DNA from: Thermomicrobiales bacterium
GTDB lineage: Bacteria; Chloroflexota; Chloroflexia; Thermomicrobiales; CFX8
Assembly: GCA_037045155.1 (NCBI GenBank)
Contig: JBAOIG010000003.1
Coordinates: forward strand, 186,001-250,000
Length of the DNA stretch: 64,000 bases
Direction of reading: 5' to 3'
Shown here: positions 52,491 through 61,321 of the stretch, piece by piece
How the letters are laid out: each line of letters starts with the position of its first letter
Numbering within the stretch: the stretch's first letter is position 1
Translations under genes and position numbers: made by a program
The notes under the pieces: generated by a model
Database searches by the model: none
Told to the model about the DNA's origin: nothing
The model's input: the letters and a program-made list of their open reading frames with translations, nothing else

Positions 52491-52584
52491 CTCGCTGCGG
52501 GTAGCGAGAACATACGAATTGCCCCGAGCGAGAGGCCGTAACGCCCACGTCGGTGGTCGGGCACGACGTGTTGCTCGCTCGGGG
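52491..52584 (+). other. Structured ureC-ureE intergenic RNA with alternative hairpins
   Basis: Directly after the ureC stop, CTCGCT (52491-52496) can pair with AGCGAG (52503-52508). An 11-base perfect inverted repeat follows: CCCCGAGCGAG (52522-52532) with CTCGCTCGGGG (52574-52584), enclosing a 7-base stem CACGTCG/CGACGTG (52546-52552, 52564-52570). Since the first CTCGCT can also pair with AGCGAG at 52527-52532, the hairpins can be mutually exclusive. This could control readthrough, mRNA processing or ureE translation. Confidence 0.55.
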
Positions 52585-52635
52585 TATCTCCAATCGGGAC
52601 ACCGGGTCTCCGAGAAAGGCACATTGAGGAACGCA

Positions 52636-53106
52636 ATGCTTGTTACGAAGATTTACGGGAACCTCCACGAGTCCCCCTTGCCTGCGGGTGTTCATGTCGA
52701 GACGGTCACCCTCCCCAGCGATCAGCTTGTCAAGCGGATACAGCGGGTTCGCACTGACCACGACCGGGAGGTCGGCATCCGTCTCCCGACGGATGCGCCT
52801 GATCTGCAGGATGGCGACGTCCTGCACCTGGATGGCGGTAATGCGATCGTCGTGCGGGTCGAATCGACTGATGTGATTGTCGTCCAGCCACGTTCGATCC
52901 TGGAGATGGCCGTTGTTGCCCATAGCCTGGGGAACCGCCACTTGCCTGCGCAGTTCTTCGACGCCGAATCGGAGTATCAGGCCGACGTCATGGTCGTTCA
53001 GTACGATCACACGGTAGTCCAGTACCTGGAGTCTGTAGGCGTCCCATATGCGCGACAGCAGCGCATCATGCCGATCCCATTCCGCCATGCCGAGCACGCG
53101 CATTGA
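52636..53106 (+). CDS. ureE: Urease accessory protein UreE (nickel chaperone)
   Basis: A 156-residue UreE. The N-terminal part has VETVTLPSDQLVKRIQRVRT and VGIRLPTDAPDLQDGDVL; the C-terminal half has AHSLGNRHLPAQF, where the conserved metal-binding His lies, and ends with a short His tail (RHAEHAH). It carries Ni2+ to the UreDFG complex. ATG 52636 has GAGGA six bases upstream; a longer frame would start inside the structured gap. Its TGA overlaps the TTG start of ureF. Confidence 0.95.
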   Translation: MLVTKIYGNLHESPLPAGVHVETVTLPSDQLVKRIQRVRTDHDREVGIRLPTDAPDLQDGDVLHLDGGNAIVVRVESTDVIVVQPRSILEMAVVAHSLGNRHLPAQFFDAESEYQADVMVVQYDHTVVQYLESVGVPYARQQRIMPIPFRHAEHAH

Positions 53107-53741
53107 GAGCCCTCGCGCTGCTGCTTCAGTTGAGCGACTCCGCCCTCCCGACCGGCGGGTTCAGTCACTCATTCGGATTCGAGCAGTATCTCTCTCGTGG
53201 GGAGGTGCATGATGCGAACACGTTCTCGCAGTGGCTGAGCGTTTTCGTCGCCACCCAGCTGACCTACACCGACGCGCTGCTTATGCGGATGGCCTACGAC
53301 GGAGTCTGTGAGGATGACCTCGCCGATCGTGCCATTGCCGCGACGTTGCCGGCGCAGATACGGACCGCAGATGTCGCGATCGCCCGGCGGATTCGCAAGA
53401 TCGGCGAGCAGGCGCTGGGGGCGCCGTCCTCGACGGCCGAGGTGGCGCATCCTGCGCTGGAGTTTGCGCGCATCACACTCCACTTCAATGTTCCCGTTGA
53501 TGATGCGATCCTGGGCCACCTGACCGGGACGGTGACCACTCTGACGCAGAACGCTGTTCGAGGCATTCCGATCGGGCAGTCCGATGGTCAACAGATCATC
53601 ACTGCGGCGCATGCCTGGATAGAGCGCGCGCTCGAGGAAGCACACACACTCGACTACAGCGACCTGGGCATGGTTGTCCCCGGACTGGAGATCGCCCAGA
53701 TGCAGCACGAACGCCTGCGGGCGCGGATATTCATGAGTTAG
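53103..53741 (+). CDS. ureF: Urease accessory protein UreF
   Basis: A 212-residue helical Ure[25 protein letters not shown] at the N terminus and a Gly-containing loop near residue 170 match the family. It bridges UreD and UreG during urease activation and acts on GTPase control. The start is TTG 53103, overlapping the ureE stop (TTGA), which agrees with translational coupling. ureG follows after 14 bases. Confidence 0.94.
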   Translation: MRALALLLQLSDSALPTGGFSHSFGFEQYLSRGEVHDANTFSQWLSVFVATQLTYTDALLMRMAYDGVCEDDLADRAIAATLPAQIRTADVAIARRIRKIGEQALGAPSSTAEVAHPALEFARITLHFNVPVDDAILGHLTGTVTTLTQNAVRGIPIGQSDGQQIITAAHAWIERALEEAHTLDYSDLGMVVPGLEIAQMQHERLRARIFMS

Positions 53742-53755
53742 GGAGCGCAGAGATC

Positions 53756-54376
53756 ATGACTCACGGCGGTGTCATTCGAATCGGAGTCGGCGGCCCTGTT
53801 GGCGCCGGCAAGACACAGCTCATCGAGCGCATCACCCGTCGAATGGCCATCGATGTATCGATGGCTGCGATCACGAACGATATCTACACCATCGAAGACG
53901 CCAAGATTCTCGCGGCGACCAGTGTGCTGCCTGAGGATCGGATCATCGGGGTTGAGACCGGAGGTTGCCCACACACGGCGATCCGCGAGGATACCTCCAT
54001 GAATGACGCGGCAGTCGAGGAGATGCTACAACGCCACCCGGATCTGGAGGTTCTCTTTATCGAGTCCGGCGGGGATAACCTCTCGGCAACGTTCAGCCCC
54101 GAGCTCGTCGATTTCTCGATCTACGTTATCGACGTTGCCCAGGGAGAGAAGATCCCACGGAAGTCTGGCCAGGGAATGATCAAGTCCGATCTGCTCGTGA
54201 TCAACAAGATGGATCTTGCTCCCTACGTCGGCGCGAACCTCGACGTCATGCGCCGCGATACGGAAATCGTGCGAACCGACAAGCCGTTTGTGTTCACCAA
54301 CCTAAAGACCGACGAGGGTCTCGATGAGGTGATTCACTGGCTGCAACACGACGTGCTGATGAGCGATCTTGCGTGA
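53756..54376 (+). CDS. ureG: Urease accessory GTPase UreG
   Basis: A 206-residue SIMIBI GTPase. P-loop [31 protein letters not shown] with the Cys-Pro-His nickel motif, [19 protein letters not shown] and the base-recognition [15 protein letters not shown] are all visible. It couples GTP hydrolysis to nickel delivery. Its TGA overlaps the GTG start of ureD. Confidence 0.97.
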   Translation: MTHGGVIRIGVGGPVGAGKTQLIERITRRMAIDVSMAAITNDIYTIEDAKILAATSVLPEDRIIGVETGGCPHTAIREDTSMNDAAVEEMLQRHPDLEVLFIESGGDNLSATFSPELVDFSIYVIDVAQGEKIPRKSGQGMIKSDLLVINKMDLAPYVGANLDVMRRDTEIVRTDKPFVFTNLKTDEGLDEVIHWLQHDVLMSDLA

Positions 54377-55248
54377 CCGAGGCGTCACTGGGATACCGTC
54401 GCGCCGCGCCGGATGATCTTGCCGGCTCCATTCGCGTTAAGGTGGCGCGCCACCGCGACCGGACGCGACCGGTGATAACCGAGAGCCACGGGGTCCTCCG
54501 GCTGATGCATCCGCTCTACCTGGATGACTCCGGGCAGCTCACCTACATCGTGATGAACCCGGGCGGGGCCTACTTCGGCGAAGCGTATCGATACGATATC
54601 GACCTCGGCCCGAATTCCAGCCTGCTTCTTTCATCGCAGGCGGCGACGCGTATCCACAGGACACCCACCAGGCCGGCAGTCCAGGAAACCACGATCGTGT
54701 TGGGCTCAGGCTCCCGGCTGGAATATGTCCCGGACCAGCTCATCGCGTATCGAGACGCCGACTATCGGCAGTTCACAACAATCGTCGCCGCGCCGGATGC
54801 CCAGGGGTTTTTCGCCGAAGCCGTCACCCCTGGCTGGGACCCGGATGACTCGAAGTTCACGTACTCGGGCATACATCTGCGCCTCGATATCCGTGCGGCC
54901 GGCCACGCCGGCCTCGTTTGCACCGACAATGTGCGGCTACGGCCGAGTGAGATCGACCAGACCATCGACGGGCTGGGCTACCTCGAAGGAGCCAGCCACA
55001 TGGGCAGCATCCTTGTCTTCGGCCCGCACATTGACGATGGCTACGAGGATTGTGTGCGCGGCACGGTCACACAGTCCGGCCTGGCGAAGGCGGGGGTGAC
55101 CAGGGGTTCGCGGCACGGTGTTGCATGGCTCATGGTGCGCGCGCTGGCGAATTCGACCGACGAGCTGAACAGGCTGACGCTGGCGGTCAACGAGCTCGAC
55201 CGATCAGTCACCACCGGGCAATCGCGCATGGATCTGAGACGGTACTGA
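54373..55248 (+). CDS. ureD: Urease accessory protein UreD
   Basis: A 291-residue UreD/UreH, the scaffold for the activation complex. Family blocks include [39 protein letters not shown] and [21 protein letters not shown] 54373 overlaps the ureG stop. It closes the operon; a possible bidirectional terminator follows before the convergent amidohydrolase. Confidence 0.95.
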   Translation: MTEASLGYRRAAPDDLAGSIRVKVARHRDRTRPVITESHGVLRLMHPLYLDDSGQLTYIVMNPGGAYFGEAYRYDIDLGPNSSLLLSSQAATRIHRTPTRPAVQETTIVLGSGSRLEYVPDQLIAYRDADYRQFTTIVAAPDAQGFFAEAVTPGWDPDDSKFTYSGIHLRLDIRAAGHAGLVCTDNVRLRPSEIDQTIDGLGYLEGASHMGSILVFGPHIDDGYEDCVRGTVTQSGLAKAGVTRGSRHGVAWLMVRALANSTDELNRLTLAVNELDRSVTTGQSRMDLRRY

Positions 55249-55268
55249 ACGTCGTCGGACTTACTCGG

Positions 55269-55308
55269 GCGTGAGCGCGGCAAGGCGACATCACCAGAAA
55301 GCTCACGC
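55269..55308. terminator. Possible bidirectional hairpin between ureD and amidohydrolase genes
   Basis: An 8-base perfect inverted repeat (GCGTGAGC at 55269-55276, GCTCACGC at 55301-55308) with a 24-base loop sits in the 138-base convergent gap. There is no T-run, and a competing GGCGAC/GTCGCC pairing exists, so the call is tentative. Confidence 0.3.
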
Positions 55309-55386
55309 TTGCTGAGCGTCGCCTCGCCGCATCCGGCGATCCAGCATCGACGGGTAGAGATGGACACGACCCGCGACCGTCTGCGC

Positions 55387-56859
55387 TTACGCCGTCCCGC
55401 GACCGACAGTCGGGAACGATGGCTGAAAGATCTCCTCGACCGGCGGGTGGAGGTGCGAGCGTTCCGGATACGACGCCATCAGCTTTTCATACTGCTGCTG
55501 CGCTTGCGTGTGCATCGCGCGCAGATCGTAACCGTCGACCTGCCGATCGCGGATGACCGTCCGGCCGTTGACGATGACCGTTGTGAAGTCACGCCCTGAG
55601 CCGTTCAGCACCATTGTCTGGATCGGATCGACAACCTGGCCCATGTGGAACGCCGACAGATCGAACACCGTGATGTCGGCCTTCGCGCCTGCCGCCAGCC
55701 GGCCGAGATCCGGCCGGCCGATCGCGTTCGCGCCGTCGATCGTCGCGGCGGTGTAGTAGTCGGCTGCGCTGACAGTCGGCCCCCCCGTGCGGATGCGCGT
55801 CACCATCGTCCCCACATGCATATTCAGAATCATGTCTGGCGGGAACGTGTCGGTGCCGAGGCCGATGTTTACTCCGCGCTCGTGGTAGTAGGGGAAGGAG
55901 TTCATCGCGCCACCGCCGCGTGCCATGACCAGTGGACAGTGGACGATTGCCACGCCGGCGTCGGCCAGCCAGCCCAGCTCGGTCTCGATCTTCTCCGGTG
56001 TCGGTCGCACCCCGCCGAGCAGCGAGCCGTGTGGCAGCAGCGCACGGTGACTGAGGAACCCGAGGTCGCGCAGGACGCTCAACGATGACTTGCCCCAGCG
56101 TTCCTCGACGAGCTTGAGCTCCAGCTCGCCCTGGCAGCAGTGCAGCCGAACCGGGCAGTCGAGTTCCTCGCCGGCTGCCGCTGTGCGGGTGAGCAGCTCC
56201 TCGGTGCAGCCTTCGATGCGGTCCGGCTGCAGGAAGCCGCGGATGAGGCCATTGTGAGCGCCGTCGAAGTCGCGGACGAACTGGATTGCGTCATCCAGCC
56301 CGCGTAGCCCGCGCTCCTCGTCCCAGTGCATGCCGAACGAGCCGTCCGGGTAGACCACCGGCAGACCGGTGCGGTAGGACGGCCCGAGGTACATCCGGAT
56401 GCCGATCTTCGCGGCCGCTTCGGCGGCGCGGGCATTCTCCTCGTAGGTCTCGGCCCACTCGCGATACAGGATCGAACGGATCGGCAGCGCGGTGGTGATG
56501 CCGTTGAGCAGCAGCTGGATCATCGCGTACTCGTGCTGGAACTGCTCCTCGTCGGGCGTATAGACATCGCGTGGCCCACGGTCGACGTAGGTGCTGGCCC
56601 AGACGCGCGCCTTGGCCCACCCGGGGTGGCTGTCGAAACCGAGCACGGTCGAGTCGAGGTCGAACAGCGCGTCGAGGTCGATGAATCCCGGACCGACGAT
56701 CGCGTTGCCAGCGTCGATCACTTCGTCGACTGGCTCAGCATTGTTGTGGCCGGCGAAGAGGATAGTGTCGCCCTCGTAGACGACCTCGCCGTTCTCGAGG
56801 ATGTGATGGCTCTGCCCGTCACTGGCGATGACGTAACGGGCGCGGATCAGTGTCTTCAT
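55387..56859 (-). CDS. Amidohydrolase-superfamily protein with altered metal motif
   Basis: A 490-residue protein related to the AtzA/TrzN/SAH-deaminase type of amidohydrolases. It keeps VRLHCCQGELE, RALLPHGSLLGG, the Asp in GLGTDTFPPDM, and the C-terminal GRLAAGAKADITVFDL. At the N-terminal HxH position (normally GFIDxHxH) it reads GFIDLDALFD: Asp63 and Leu65 replace the two His. A usual zinc/iron deaminase site is thus unlikely. GGAAGGAG precedes ATG 56859. It is the last gene of the minus-strand group, beyond the tandem repeat. Confidence 0.75.
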   Translation of the reverse strand: MKTLIRARYVIASDGQSHHILENGEVVYEGDTILFAGHNNAEPVDEVIDAGNAIVGPGFIDLDALFDLDSTVLGFDSHPGWAKARVWASTYVDRGPRDVYTPDEEQFQHEYAMIQLLLNGITTALPIRSILYREWAETYEENARAAEAAAKIGIRMYLGPSYRTGLPVVYPDGSFGMHWDEERGLRGLDDAIQFVRDFDGAHNGLIRGFLQPDRIEGCTEELLTRTAAAGEELDCPVRLHCCQGELELKLVEERWGKSSLSVLRDLGFLSHRALLPHGSLLGGVRPTPEKIETELGWLADAGVAIVHCPLVMARGGGAMNSFPYYHERGVNIGLGTDTFPPDMILNMHVGTMVTRIRTGGPTVSAADYYTAATIDGANAIGRPDLGRLAAGAKADITVFDLSAFHMGQVVDPIQTMVLNGSGRDFTTVIVNGRTVIRDRQVDGYDLRAMHTQAQQQYEKLMASYPERSHLHPPVEEIFQPSFPTVGRGTA

Positions 56860-56890
56860 GTTCGTGCTCCTTCCGTGGGGGGCGGGGATG

Positions 56891-57264
56891 GGCCCTCACC
56901 CCCCGACCCCCTCTCCCAACGCTGGGAGAGGGGGAGTGGGGCGGCGGCAGGTGAAACTGCCGATCCATTATTTCGCTCTCCCGATGCTGGGAGAGGGGGA
57001 GTGTGACGGTGGCAGGTGGTACTGCCGATCCATTATTTCGCTCTCCCAACGCTGGGAGAGGGGGAGTGCGGCGGCGGCAGATGGTACTGCCGATCCATTA
57101 TTTCGCTCTCCCAATGCTGGGAGAGGGGGAGTGCGGCGGCGGCAGATGGTACTGCCGATCCATTATTTCGCTCTCCCAACGCTGGGAGAAGGAGCGCGCG
57201 ACGGCGTCAGCAAACCTACTACCCCCCTCTCCCAACGTTGGGAGAGGGGCAGGGGGTGAGGGCC
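56891..57264. repeat. Tandem 65-bp repeat element with terminal inverted repeats
   Basis: Four 65-base units start at 56911, 56976, 57041 and 57106, followed by a shortened, diverged unit at 57171 and a final palindrome at ~57227. Each unit starts with a palindromic core (CTCTCCCAACGCTGGGAGAG) followed by a G-rich stretch and the shared CTGCCGATCCATTATTTCG. The whole is bounded by a perfect 13-base inverted repeat (GGCCCTCACCCCC, complement 57252-57264). It lies between two minus-strand amidohydrolase genes. Units abut without spacers, so it is not a CRISPR array. It may form stacked hairpins in RNA. Confidence 0.85.
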
Positions 57265-57278
57265 GTCCCACCCACCCC

Positions 57279-58472
57279 TCAGACCAGGCACTCGCCATCG
57301 CGGGCGACTACCCGGCCGTGCTTGACGACCAGGTGGCGCTTCGGGCGTTCGATGACAGCCTCGACGTGCGTTTCGCCGTCGACCAGGACGAAGTCGGCCC
57401 AGCAGCCCGGCTCGAGACCGTACCCTGTGTCACCGAGTACCCTGGCGTCGCCGTAGGTGACGATGTCGAGGACCATCTCGATCTCATCGTCGCGACGCAG
57501 GTTGTTGCGATAGGCGATGATGAACGCCCGCAACAGCATGTCCGGCATGTTGAGCGGACCCCAGGAGTCGCGGATGCCGTCGTTGCCGGTGCACATCCGC
57601 ACGCCGGCCTCGCGCAGCCGCTTGACCGAAGGAACGGGCCGGAGGCCGCTTGGCCCATGGCTCATGATCGTAATGTCGTTCTCCAGCAGCAGCTCGATCA
57701 ACCGGTCAAGGTAGGCGTCATCGACACCGCCGAGGGAAATCGCGTGGCTGATGACGACGCGGCCCTGCCAGCCGAGCGTCTTCGTGCGCTCGGCGATCAG
57801 CTCAATCGAGAACGCGCCAAGCTCTCCGGGTTCGTGAAGGTGGATATCGATATCCTTGTCGTGCTTCTCCGCCATGTTGAAGATGACATCAAGATGCTTC
57901 GCCGGGTCGCGATCCACCGACGACGGATCGAGCCCGCCGACAACATCAGCACCCTGCCGCAGCGACTCCTCCATCAGCTCGACCGTGCCGGGGCGCACCA
58001 GCATCCCGCTTTGCGGGAAGGCGACGATCTGGACATCAAGCGCGTCCCGAAAGTCCTCGCGCATCCGCAAGACGCCGTCGAAGCCGCCCAGCTTCACCTC
58101 GGTGTCGATGTCGACGAAGGTCCGGATATGGCTGGTTCCGTCGGCGATGGCGATCCGCGCATGGCGGCTGGACTGCTGGTGGGAGTCGATGCCAAGCTCG
58201 CGCCGCAGGTTGCGCTCGTTCTCGATCTTGTCCATCAAGGTCGGGCCGACCTCGTTGCGATACCAGCCCATGCCGATCAGCGTCTTGTCCATATGCGTGT
58301 GGGCGTCGATCAGGCCGGGGAACAGCAGTCGTCCGCCACCGTCGATGACCTCGACTCCGTCGGGAGCCGCGAGGCTTGCGCCGGCCTCGATGATCCTGCC
58401 GTCTTGCACCAGCAGGTCGATAGCGTCCGCGTTCATCGGCCGGACGTTCCGGACGAACATGTCACGCGCCAT
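57279..58472 (-). CDS. Amidohydrolase, cytosine deaminase/AtzC-like
   Basis: A 397-residue enzyme of the cytosine-deaminase branch of the amidohydrolase superfamily. It has LIDAHTHMDKT (HxH), DIQVVAFPQSGML, VVGGLDPSS, IDIHLHEPGELG (HxxE), GRVVISHAISLG and the Asp in CTGNDGIRDSWGP. The pattern is close to N-isopropylammelide amidohydrolase (AtzC) and creatinine/cytosine deaminases. It probably hydrolyses a ring or side-chain C-N bond and releases ammonia or an amine. It is 41 bases after its paralogue. AAGGAAGG precedes ATG 58472. Confidence 0.85.
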   Translation of the reverse strand: MARDMFVRNVRPMNADAIDLLVQDGRIIEAGASLAAPDGVEVIDGGGRLLFPGLIDAHTHMDKTLIGMGWYRNEVGPTLMDKIENERNLRRELGIDSHQQSSRHARIAIADGTSHIRTFVDIDTEVKLGGFDGVLRMREDFRDALDVQIVAFPQSGMLVRPGTVELMEESLRQGADVVGGLDPSSVDRDPAKHLDVIFNMAEKHDKDIDIHLHEPGELGAFSIELIAERTKTLGWQGRVVISHAISLGGVDDAYLDRLIELLLENDITIMSHGPSGLRPVPSVKRLREAGVRMCTGNDGIRDSWGPLNMPDMLLRAFIIAYRNNLRRDDEIEMVLDIVTYGDARVLGDTGYGLEPGCWADFVLVDGETHVEAVIERPKRHLVVKHGRVVARDGECLV

Positions 58473-58513
58473 TGGTTTCCCTTCCTTATCTTTGCGGCCG
58501 GCCTCCCCGGCCG

Positions 58514-59719
58514 TCAGGTCATCTCTCCACTACCCGTCGTCAACATGCCATCCTGCGCCACGATTACGCCGTGCCGCATGACGTAGCGGCGAGGCGGACG
58601 CGCGACGACGGCTTCGGCAACGTGCCGTGCGTCGAGGACGACGAGGTCTGCCGGGTTGCCGACGGCAAGACCGTAGCCCTCGATCCCCAATGCCCGCGCA
58701 GCGGCGTTGGTTCCCAGATCGAACGCGACGTCGAGCTCGGCGTCCGTCGTAAATCCCGAGCGATAGGCGACCAGCATCATCCGCTCGAGCATGTCGGCTT
58801 CGCCGAAAGGGGACCACGAGTCGCGGATGTTGTCATTGGCTGCGAATACGTTGACGCCGGCCGCGCGCAATGCGAGCACCGGCGGGAAGGCGTGGCTTCC
58901 TGGCGCGGTCGTCATGATCGAGACGCCGGCGCTCGCGAGAGCCTCCGCAACTGGCGCCACGCGTCTCCACGGCTCCGTGCCCAGCGCGTAGGCGTGGCCG
59001 ACCGTGACGCGACCCTGCATGCCGAGCGCGACGGCGCGCTCGGCGATCTGCTGGAGCTCGGCCAGACCCACGTCGCCGGCGTCGTGGAGGTGGATATCCA
59101 CCCCGACGCTGTGGCGGTCAGCCAGCCCGAAGATTGCCTCGAGATGCCCGTCGACGTCGTTGTCGAATCCGGCTGGATCGAGCCCGCCGATCAGGTCGGC
59201 GCCACAACGCAGAGCCTCATCGAGCAGGTCGTACGTGCCCGGCGCGGCGATGATGCCGCTCTGGGGGAAGGCGACGACCTGAATCGTGATCGCGTCGCGG
59301 TAGCGTTCGCGGGCAGCCAGAATTCCGTCCAGATTCGACAGGCCGGAGACCGGGTCGATATCGGCGTGGGTGCGCAGGATGGTTGTGCCGTTCGTGATTG
59401 CGCGCTCGATAAGCGCTGAGGCGCGCTGCTCGACTGGCGCGAGCGCATGTCGTTCCTGGCGCTCCGCTGCGACGTGGGCGACGATCGACGTTGACGGCCG
59501 GTGACTATGCCAACCGTCACCGAGATACGTCTTGTCGAGGTGGATGTGACCATCGACGAGACCCGGCAGGACGAGCGCGCCGCGGAGATCGAGTTCGGCG
59601 CTGCCGGAGACTGGAGAGTGACCGGTTCGATCGATCGCGGCGATGCGCTGGCCGGCAATCGCGATCGTGGCAGTCTCGCCGCCAGGTAGCGTCGCGTTGC
59701 GGAGGATGAGGTCGTTCAT
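58514..59719 (-). CDS. Amidohydrolase, cytosine deaminase/AtzC-like (paralogue)
   Basis: A 401-residue paralogue of the downstream gene. Motifs are LVDGHIHLDKTYLG (HxH), ITIQVVAFPQSGII, LIGGLDPAGFDND, VDIHLHDAGDVG, GRVTVGHAYALG and FAANDNIRDSWSPFGE with the catalytic Asp. The variation from the paralogue (for example HLHD instead of HLHE) suggests a different substrate. Its ATG overlaps the stop of the gntR gene (ATGA), so the regulator and enzyme are translationally coupled. GGAAGGAGCA lies upstream. Confidence 0.85.
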   Translation of the reverse strand: MNDLILRNATLPGGETATIAIAGQRIAAIDRTGHSPVSGSAELDLRGALVLPGLVDGHIHLDKTYLGDGWHSHRPSTSIVAHVAAERQERHALAPVEQRASALIERAITNGTTILRTHADIDPVSGLSNLDGILAARERYRDAITIQVVAFPQSGIIAAPGTYDLLDEALRCGADLIGGLDPAGFDNDVDGHLEAIFGLADRHSVGVDIHLHDAGDVGLAELQQIAERAVALGMQGRVTVGHAYALGTEPWRRVAPVAEALASAGVSIMTTAPGSHAFPPVLALRAAGVNVFAANDNIRDSWSPFGEADMLERMMLVAYRSGFTTDAELDVAFDLGTNAAARALGIEGYGLAVGNPADLVVLDARHVAEAVVARPPRRYVMRHGVIVAQDGMLTTGSGEMT

Positions 59720-60441
59720 GCGCTTGCTCCTTCCGTGACGGGCCGCGCGTGCCGCGGGCGGGCGTAATGAGCCCGAACTGGCGAGTTCTCGAGGTTTCGT
59801 GCCGCGACCGCCGCGGCAATACTCGCGTCACCAGCGCGGATCGCTGAAAGGAGCTCGTGGTGTTGCGCCACGGACAGGTGATCGATCGGCGTCGCCCGGT
59901 CAAAGTAGATGCGCTCGTACCGCCGCATCCGCGCCTTGATCGGTCTGAGCGCGTCTGTCAGGACGACGTTGCTGGCGATATCGAGGATGGAGTCGTGGAA
60001 TCGGTCGTTCAGCTCGATGAGCTGCCATGCTCGCGTGGAGTCATCTGGTGAATGCGGCTCGTCGAGAAGCGCTTCGAGCCTGGAATTGATCTCCTCGGCG
60101 GTCGTCGTATCCGCGTCGGTCTTCTCCGCGGCGAGACGCGCGGCCAGCATTTCGAGCTCGACGATGACGCGGAAGAGATCCTCGATCTGGCTACGATCGA
60201 GCGGCTTCACCTGCGTCCAACCCTTCGGCTTCATGATGACCAGCCCCTCGAAGCGCAACTGCAGCAACGCTTCGCGGACCGGGGTGCGGCTGACACCGAA
60301 GTGTTCGGCGATCTCACCGTCGCGAATGATCTCGCCGGGCTGAAGCGCGCCATCGACGATCAACTGCCGCAGGTGACGCAAGATGGCCTCGCGCGCGGGT
60401 TCGGTCGCCTTGTCGATGACGAGATCTGACGGAATCGGCAT
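59716..60441 (-). CDS. GntR-family regulator (FCD/FadR subgroup)
   Basis: A 241-residue repressor-type regulator. The N-terminal winged helix (LIVDGALQPGEIIRDGEIAEHFGVSRTPVREALLQL, split across ~residues 26-61) is followed by a helical FCD ligand domain (LNDRFHDSILDIASN and AQHHELLSAI with metal-binding His). FCD regulators sense organic acids or related small molecules. As first gene of the operon it probably senses the substrate of the amidohydrolases. ATG 60441 has GGAGG five bases upstream; ATG 60453 does not. Confidence 0.9.
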   Translation of the reverse strand: MPIPSDLVIDKATEPAREAILRHLRQLIVDGALQPGEIIRDGEIAEHFGVSRTPVREALLQLRFEGLVIMKPKGWTQVKPLDRSQIEDLFRVIVELEMLAARLAAEKTDADTTTAEEINSRLEALLDEPHSPDDSTRAWQLIELNDRFHDSILDIASNVVLTDALRPIKARMRRYERIYFDRATPIDHLSVAQHHELLSAIRAGDASIAAAVAARNLENSPVRAHYARPRHARPVTEGASA

Positions 60442-60530
60442 CCACGCCTCCATAGAGTGCGGCCACGGGCCAGGAAGGATGCGTCCAACGTCGGCCGGCT
60501 CGACGCCGATCGTATCAAGCTCCAGGTAAC

Positions 60531-60546
60531 ATATCCATTAGTATAT
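60531..60546. promoter_or_regulatory. AT-rich imperfect dyad upstream of gntR
   Basis: An imperfect inverted repeat (ATATCC-CATT-AGTATAT, arms differing at one base) 90 bases upstream of gntR; on the minus strand it contains TATACT, a good -10 candidate. Strong AT content in GC-rich DNA supports a promoter and possible autoregulatory operator. Confidence 0.35.
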
Positions 60547-60644
60547 CAGCAATGCCCGAAGAGATTCGCGGCAATCAGGCGCGCAACGACCGCACAGGAT
60601 CTCGATCCGGTGGTCGCCGGCCGATCGATCGCCAGGTAGGCGCG

Positions 60645-60658
60645 TGTCCCGCGGGACA
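60645..60658. promoter_or_regulatory. 14-base perfect palindrome (TGTCCCGCGGGACA)
   Basis: A perfect dyad about 200 bases upstream of the gntR start and 77 bases beyond the end of the upstream membrane-protein gene. It may be an operator or part of a transcript-end structure. Confidence 0.3.
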
Positions 60659-60734
60659 ACCGCCGTCACCGTCGTAAGAAGCGCAAACGCCGCGACCTCC
60701 AGCAGGTCGGCGGGACTCAGGTGAGGCTCGCGCG

Positions 60735-61115
60735 TTACGCACGCTTGCCTTGCATGTGGCGACGAACGGCCGGCGTTGCGAGCAGCGCTGCTGCTGCGGC
60801 TGTCAGCACGACGAGGCCTGTGTATTTCAGTGTCCAGGGCCAGCCGCCGCTGGCAACGAGCACGAAGAGAAACAGCAGGTTCTGCACGAGGGACATGAAC
60901 CAGGCGAGCCACACCCGACGGATCAGGAGCAGGATCAGGATCGTGGTAACCAGCACCCAACCCACGAACACACCGGTTGTGCTGAAGCGGGGGTCTCCCG
61001 GCACCAGCTCTTGATAGAAATAGGCGCCAAGCGATACGAGCGCATAGAAGCGCAACTCGCGCGGAGCGTTCAATATCGCCCATCTTGCCCTGTCGAGCCG
61101 GCTAGCCGAACCCAT
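60735..61115 (-). CDS. Small integral membrane protein of unknown function
   Basis: A 126-residue protein with four predicted membrane segments (FYALVSLGAYFYQ, GVFVGWVLVTTILILLLI, WFMSLVQNLLFLFVLVA, YTGLVVLTAAAAALLA) and a short basic C terminus (RRHMQGKRA). I do not recognise the family. ATG 61115 gives a short cytosolic start; longer starts up to 61220 have no homology support. It is divergent from the radical SAM gene, separated by about 206 bases. Confidence 0.55.
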   Translation of the reverse strand: MGSASRLDRARWAILNAPRELRFYALVSLGAYFYQELVPGDPRFSTTGVFVGWVLVTTILILLLIRRVWLAWFMSLVQNLLFLFVLVASGGWPWTLKYTGLVVLTAAAAALLATPAVRRHMQGKRA

Positions 61116-61321
61116 ACTGTGTTGTCCGATCCAATTCGATTGCGTTTCCAGCGTCGATGATAGGCGGAAGCTCGGAGCGCGGTCAAACCGATTGTGTCGC
61201 CCTGCTGTGACATTTCGCACAGCATGGCACCATCCCCGCGGGCCATCATCACGCTTGGCCCGCCTGGCGGCATTCGCCCTGGCGTGCCCGAGGCGATCGA
61301 CTCCTGGGGAGGGAGCCTGTA

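Noticed and set aside
56911..57240. Possible CRISPR array
   Set aside because: The 65-base units are contiguous with no unique spacers, and each unit is palindromic; no cas genes are present.
57003..58586. 527-codon + strand open frame across the tandem repeat and an amidohydrolase gene
   Set aside because: It starts inside the repeats and is antisense to a gene with complete catalytic motifs.
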